Shown one piece after another: positions 59,822-64,000 of a stretch of DNA of 64,000 bases. Each line of letters starts with the position of its first letter. Position 1 is the first letter of the stretch. A program made the translations under genes and the position numbers. Under the pieces are notes generated by a model. It was not told the origin of the DNA, did no database searches, and saw only the letters and a program-made list of their open reading frames with translations. Location: contig WARS01000007.1 in assembly GCA_008933995.1 (NCBI GenBank), positions 553,230 through 617,229 of the forward strand, given 5' to 3'. The DNA comes from Datnioides undecimradiatus (lineage: Eukaryota > Chordata > Actinopteri > Lobotiformes > Datnioididae).

Positions 59822-62259
59822 GACTGACAGAAATGGGCATGTTAGCCCGGCTTGCCCGGATTTAGACCGTGATATTACGCTCGTGTTGTCAAACTTGTGT
59901 CACAGGAGACAGCTACTCCCTTCTGGTTCCCATAACATTCAGAAAGACAGGATAAGATGATGAGTAGTCAGCTATTAACTATGAGCCTGAGGCCCAAAGA
60001 AAGGTATAAAGTGTGTGTTTTTCAGTCATCACTGGGCAGAAACTACAAACCAGTGTATCAGAAGGTGTTAAACGAAAATCCCAGCTCCAAAGACAGTGCT
60101 CCTCTTGATCCGGGCTTATTTACATGTTAAGGTCATCCAATCAGATTGCCTGTTTTTCAGCCATAGCTGTGAATCACTGGGCTCCACATGCCCGCGTGTT
60201 TATCGAGCAGGCCACCAGGCTGCAGCCACAGTTTGCACGCCATCCAGTCGGGGTGCATCACTCAGCTCACTGCGTGCACGGTTAGGAGCGTTTTCCTAAA
60301 TTCATATACCTTCCACTGTGAGCCACAAATTGGATTTGCACGGGGCTACCAGGAAGGTTGTGTTGGGACAGTTAAGCCACAGAAACAGCCAGAGCATGGT
60401 GTCAATGAAACAAACAAACAGACTGACAACTAAAGCAGGTTACTGAAAAGGAAAACGAAGCGATTGTTAATTGACATCATTATGAACATGACCATACGCG
60501 GTTATCATACTGTGTAGGATTGCCTATGTACTGTATTTAATTCTACTGTATGATTGTTATTGAAAAACAGAAATAACACATTGCTATATATACTGGTACA
60601 TTGTGATATTTTCTCTAGGATGACTATTGCACCATGAAAATCTCATAATGCCGACACCCTTGTATGAACTCCAACTCCATCTCCACCTGCCGCCCCCACT
60701 CTCTCTTTGTCCATCTTGGAACCTCATTGTTTTTTATTCTATTCGTCATAAATACCCCCCCGTCTCTCACTCGCAGGAATCCGTCTGCTGCCCCGGGCCG
60801 ACAGAGCGAGCTCCCCGTCTGTCGCTGCCCTGGCCCTGCCCAGGAGAAGAACACACGCAGGCCGCAGCTACAGATTCAATCAAACGTGCACGTTTGCAGA
60901 TGAAGCAAATGTGACGTCAAATTCATCCTCTGTAAAATATTTTGATTTGCATCTTCAGGAAGAAATAATAATCTTCATGTTGTTCCAAAGTGACGTTAAC
61001 TCTATTTTCAGGATGGCAGCTGCTCCTGATATTCACTGATTCTTAATTACTCTTTGAGCCCCCTGTGGGACATGAGACAACACACATATTCATACCAGTT
61101 ATAGACAGCTCCACAACAGTGATGAAATGATTCAGCTCACAGCTGCAATATGTCAACACTGACATTATGATATGAGACTGGATATCAACATGATAGTGTT
61201 AGCTTCAAATGCTGCTACAGTTGAGTTGTTTCCATGAACTGTTTCCATGTAAATATTCGGCAAATGCAGTAACAGTTACATAACATCCCAATAATATGAT
61301 CACAATATGAATATTGAAATATTTGGTTAAATATGATCCTGACTTAAAAAACAACACGCTGTCTTTTAATGTGTGTTTTTTGATGTATGTCAGTTCCAAA
61401 TCATCACAAGTCACACACACTGACAACAATCTCCAACTGCAGGCGTCGCAGATTGCAAGCCGTGTTTCCTGCCCCAACTTCAACAAAACCATCAGCCGTA
61501 ATTAGGCAACGTACTGCTCCACAACTTAAGTTAACATGCGATCCCCCAGATAAAAGCCTCCTTTCTGTAGAATCCCCAGAAGTTCAAATCACACTGCGTC
61601 AGCGCGGCCGAGAAAGACAGAGCAACATCAAAACCCATCGCTCCCCGCGGGGATGGAGGGGCTCTTTTGTATTCGAAATAATGACAGCCTGGAACATTAT
61701 TACGCCACGCCGGTGGAGGAAGATGAAAGAGGGAAATTAGCTCCACGGTTGACGGTGGGAATCTGGTGGAGGTGAGGTGCTTTTACCAGGCTCTCACTCA
61801 CTCCAGTGACTGCAGCCGGGTTTTGGTTTCTCTACAGTAAACCTGAAAAGTCTAGGTGGTCTCAACTAGCGTCGGAAAGCCCGGGGCTCTGCGTATTACA
61901 TAACGTGATCCGGGGGAGGAGCAGGATATATCTGCTCTCCTCACTCCTCAGCGCTCACCTCTGCAGCTCAGCCTTTTTAATTATTAGCTCATCGTTTTTG
62001 CAACCTTTAGCTTCCTTTCCCCACTTGTGCTTCCCTCGTCCTCCACCCTCTCAGCTTTCATTCCCAACTTCCTCTTGCACTCCATCCCGATCCTCTCCTC
62101 CTGTGCATCCTCTGACTCTCTTCCCTCTTGCAGCAATGGTACATGGCACTAACACGGGATAATCTTGGGGTTGAGTTACAAATGAAGTGGGAAGCAACAA
62201 GTTACATGACTAAATAAACAAATCACCACAAATAAACATCCTCCGCATCGCGCTGCCTC

Positions 62260-62790
62260 TGGCGCCGGGCTGCACAGCTGAGCGGCTCCAATCAGGACGC
62301 TCGGTGCCGGTCACGTGACCACACAACTGTCCCTCTGCTTTGCTCTGTTCGTGACAGGCGAGGTGAGTAAGGGAGAAAGAGGGCCAAAAAAAAAAAAAGG
62401 ATGGAGGGATGCAGAGGAGGAGGAGGAGGAAGAAGGTGAAAGGGGAGGAAGAGCTCCTGTGACATCATGAGGAATGGGAGAAGATGACGGGAGCGATCGA
62501 GAGAGGGGGCGGGTTCAGTGGAGGGAGAGGGAGGGTGTGAGGATGTGACAGAGACAGGCAGGGACGGGCAGGGAGAGGCAGGGAGATGGATCGGATGCCT
62601 TTGAGAGCTGCCTGTGAGGAAGAGGAGGAGTGGGAGAGAAGTCGGCTATGGAAATTAAAACGAAAAGTTGCAGCCGAACGAGCTGCTACAGCGCCTCTCC
62701 AGGAGAACCCTGGCTGCGCTCTAAATTACCTGAACAAGCAACTGAAGTCACTGTTTCACACATTTGGGGAGCGTTGGCTGATGTGAAGTA
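62260..62790 (+). promoter_or_regulatory. promoter-like patch with CCAAT, E-box palindrome and donor
   Basis: In order: a GC-rich start (tctggcgccgggctgc), CCAAT (62288-62292), the 12-base palindrome GGTCACGTGACC (62309-62320, a USF/MITF-type E-box), then a consensus donor GCGAG|GTGAGTAAG (donor at 62363). This could be the first non-coding exon of a plus-strand transcript running away from plppr1. A purine-rich stretch with GGA repeats (62400-62440) and an unrecognised 66-codon frame (62586-62786, MDRMPLRAACEEEEEWERSR start) follow. No TATA box was found. Confidence 0.3.
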
Positions 62791-64000
62791 GGTTTTGTTT
62801 TCATTATCATGACTGCAACATGCAACTGTGCCCGTAAACATATTAGAATTACACATAAATGCCAATATAGAAAAGCTGCACCTGTGTGATTCACTGAAGT
62901 TTAAATTTAATCTAAAAAGTCCAAATCCAAGCAGTAGATGCTGCTAGTAGATGTCCTGACTTCTGGCAGCAAAAACACTGGATCCTACATTTCCCACGAT
63001 GCAACTCGAGAACATCTTTCGTTCCCTCACGGCCCAAACTGGAACCAAAATGTCAAACAGAGGACATCAGTGATGCTGTCTGTGAGGAATCAGAACTGAA
63101 TATGTAAAGTAAACACAAAAAGTTTGGAATCATCTGTCACATAGTAACGGTTTCTTCCTTCAATGTTTGCAGTCGCAACACAGGTAGAAACATCATAATT
63201 CGAACAGCAAATGTTTTATTCGGATTTGAAAAAGACTTTTGGCCCCCAAAAAAGAACAAAATAAATAAGTAATAAAAACTTTATTTAGCAGATGCCCCCG
63301 CTGTGTTGCATGACAGCAAAAAAAACCCAAAACTGTCTGAACCATTGTTTTCCTCTAAATATTTGATTTGGAATTTGTTTTCCTGCTCGGAGCACAAGAG
63401 ATTAGTACCAAACCTGCTCTAAATATTAGAAAAAGCCATTCCTCTGTCAGTCCTCCAAAACAATCTTCTGTCCCTGTTTTGAACTTCTAAGACTGGTCTT
63501 GCTAAAGCAGAGCTCCTGTTGATTAAAGCATGTTATGGGCATTAACGTGAACTTGACTTAAATCTGCGCCGACTTCCACGTTTGTTTTCCCAGCGACTGA
63601 TGATCTCCTCTGTTCTTGTTTAACTGCTGCTCAGGGGGATCTTTGGCTCTCTCTGCTCTTTCATTTGTCAGTCTGGTTGAACCTCTGCACAGCGTTTTGT
63701 TCCCAAGGTACAAAACATTTGTTTTTCATGCAAACCACAAAATAACTTCTATTAGTTCCCACGATCTGAAAGCACAAAGCAAACATTAACAAGCATGAAG
63801 CCTCGGCCGTGTTTCTGTACTGAATCGCGTTCCTGCGGCAGGTCGTTCCAAACTTTTGGACAGCAATGAAGAAAAATGAGAAGACAAGCTCTGTACTCGT
63901 GATCATCGTGTTAGCTGGAGCAATTTTCTAATATGATAATCTAATGATCTGTGCAGGGACGTAACTGATGTGGTTAAGCAATATAACTATTACAGGGACT

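Larger units (their letters stand above)
51871..64000 (-). other. plppr1 5' intron and/or upstream DNA
   Basis: 12.1 kb with no recognised coding exon; the expected start exon of plppr1 (about 21 codons ending in Glu at a donor) was looked for and not found, so it probably lies past base 64000. It holds GGA, CT and AT/T simple repeats at 51913-52430, a CRE (54152-54159), a GT repeat (55179-55250), a short dispersed repeat (55869-55933), an A-run (59803-59821) and a promoter-like patch (62260-62790). Confidence 0.6.

Noticed and set aside
61806-62162. 118-codon frame ending in a 'cttgcag' acceptor-like site
   Set aside because: The frame is a long C/T-rich tract; the AG is followed by only a nine-codon frame and no known gene.

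Overview
This window is nuclear DNA from a ray-finned fish, most likely a percomorph teleost. It holds multi-exon vertebrate genes with GT..AG introns. The introns are short compared with what I recall of the mammalian counterparts, there are many CA/TA microsatellites, and several degraded dispersed repeats resemble motifs that recur in percomorph genomes. The species cannot be named from the sequence.

Two neuronal membrane-protein genes fill the window and converge on each other. (1) Plus strand, 4842-25636: the last eight coding exons of grin3a, the GluN3A glycine-gated NMDA-receptor subunit. They encode 760 residues covering the end of the amino-terminal domain, the S1/S2 glycine-binding clamshell, M1 to M4 and the whole C-tail. 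All eight join in frame at clean splice sites. The N-terminal exons lie before base 1. (2) Minus strand, 51870 down to 32263: the last six coding exons of plppr1 (PRG-3), a catalytically inactive lipid-phosphatase-like six-pass membrane protein that promotes neurite outgrowth. They encode 304 of about 325 residues. The first coding exon (about 21 codons) was not found up to base 64000.

Layout: 1-4841 grin3a intron; 4842-25636 grin3a exons; 25637-32262 the 3' UTRs and intergenic space, with a CpG/CRE-bearing, exon-like patch at 28.1-28.8 kb; 32263-51870 plppr1 exons; 51871-64000 plppr1 5' intron or upstream DNA, with a promoter-like patch at 62.2-62.8 kb. The two stop codons are only 6.6 kb apart. 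In human, PLPPR1 and GRIN3A share chromosome 9q31 and also converge, but other genes separate them.

The genes do not form a pathway in the bacterial sense. Both act at synapses and neurites, and a shared regulatory domain is possible but not shown. I found no new biological system. The most notable points are local: a LINE-like tail forming a grin3a splice acceptor, a long (GT)n tract beside a plppr1 acceptor, a His-to-Asp change in the degenerate catalytic motif of PLPPR1, and a low-complexity, extended GluN3A tail.
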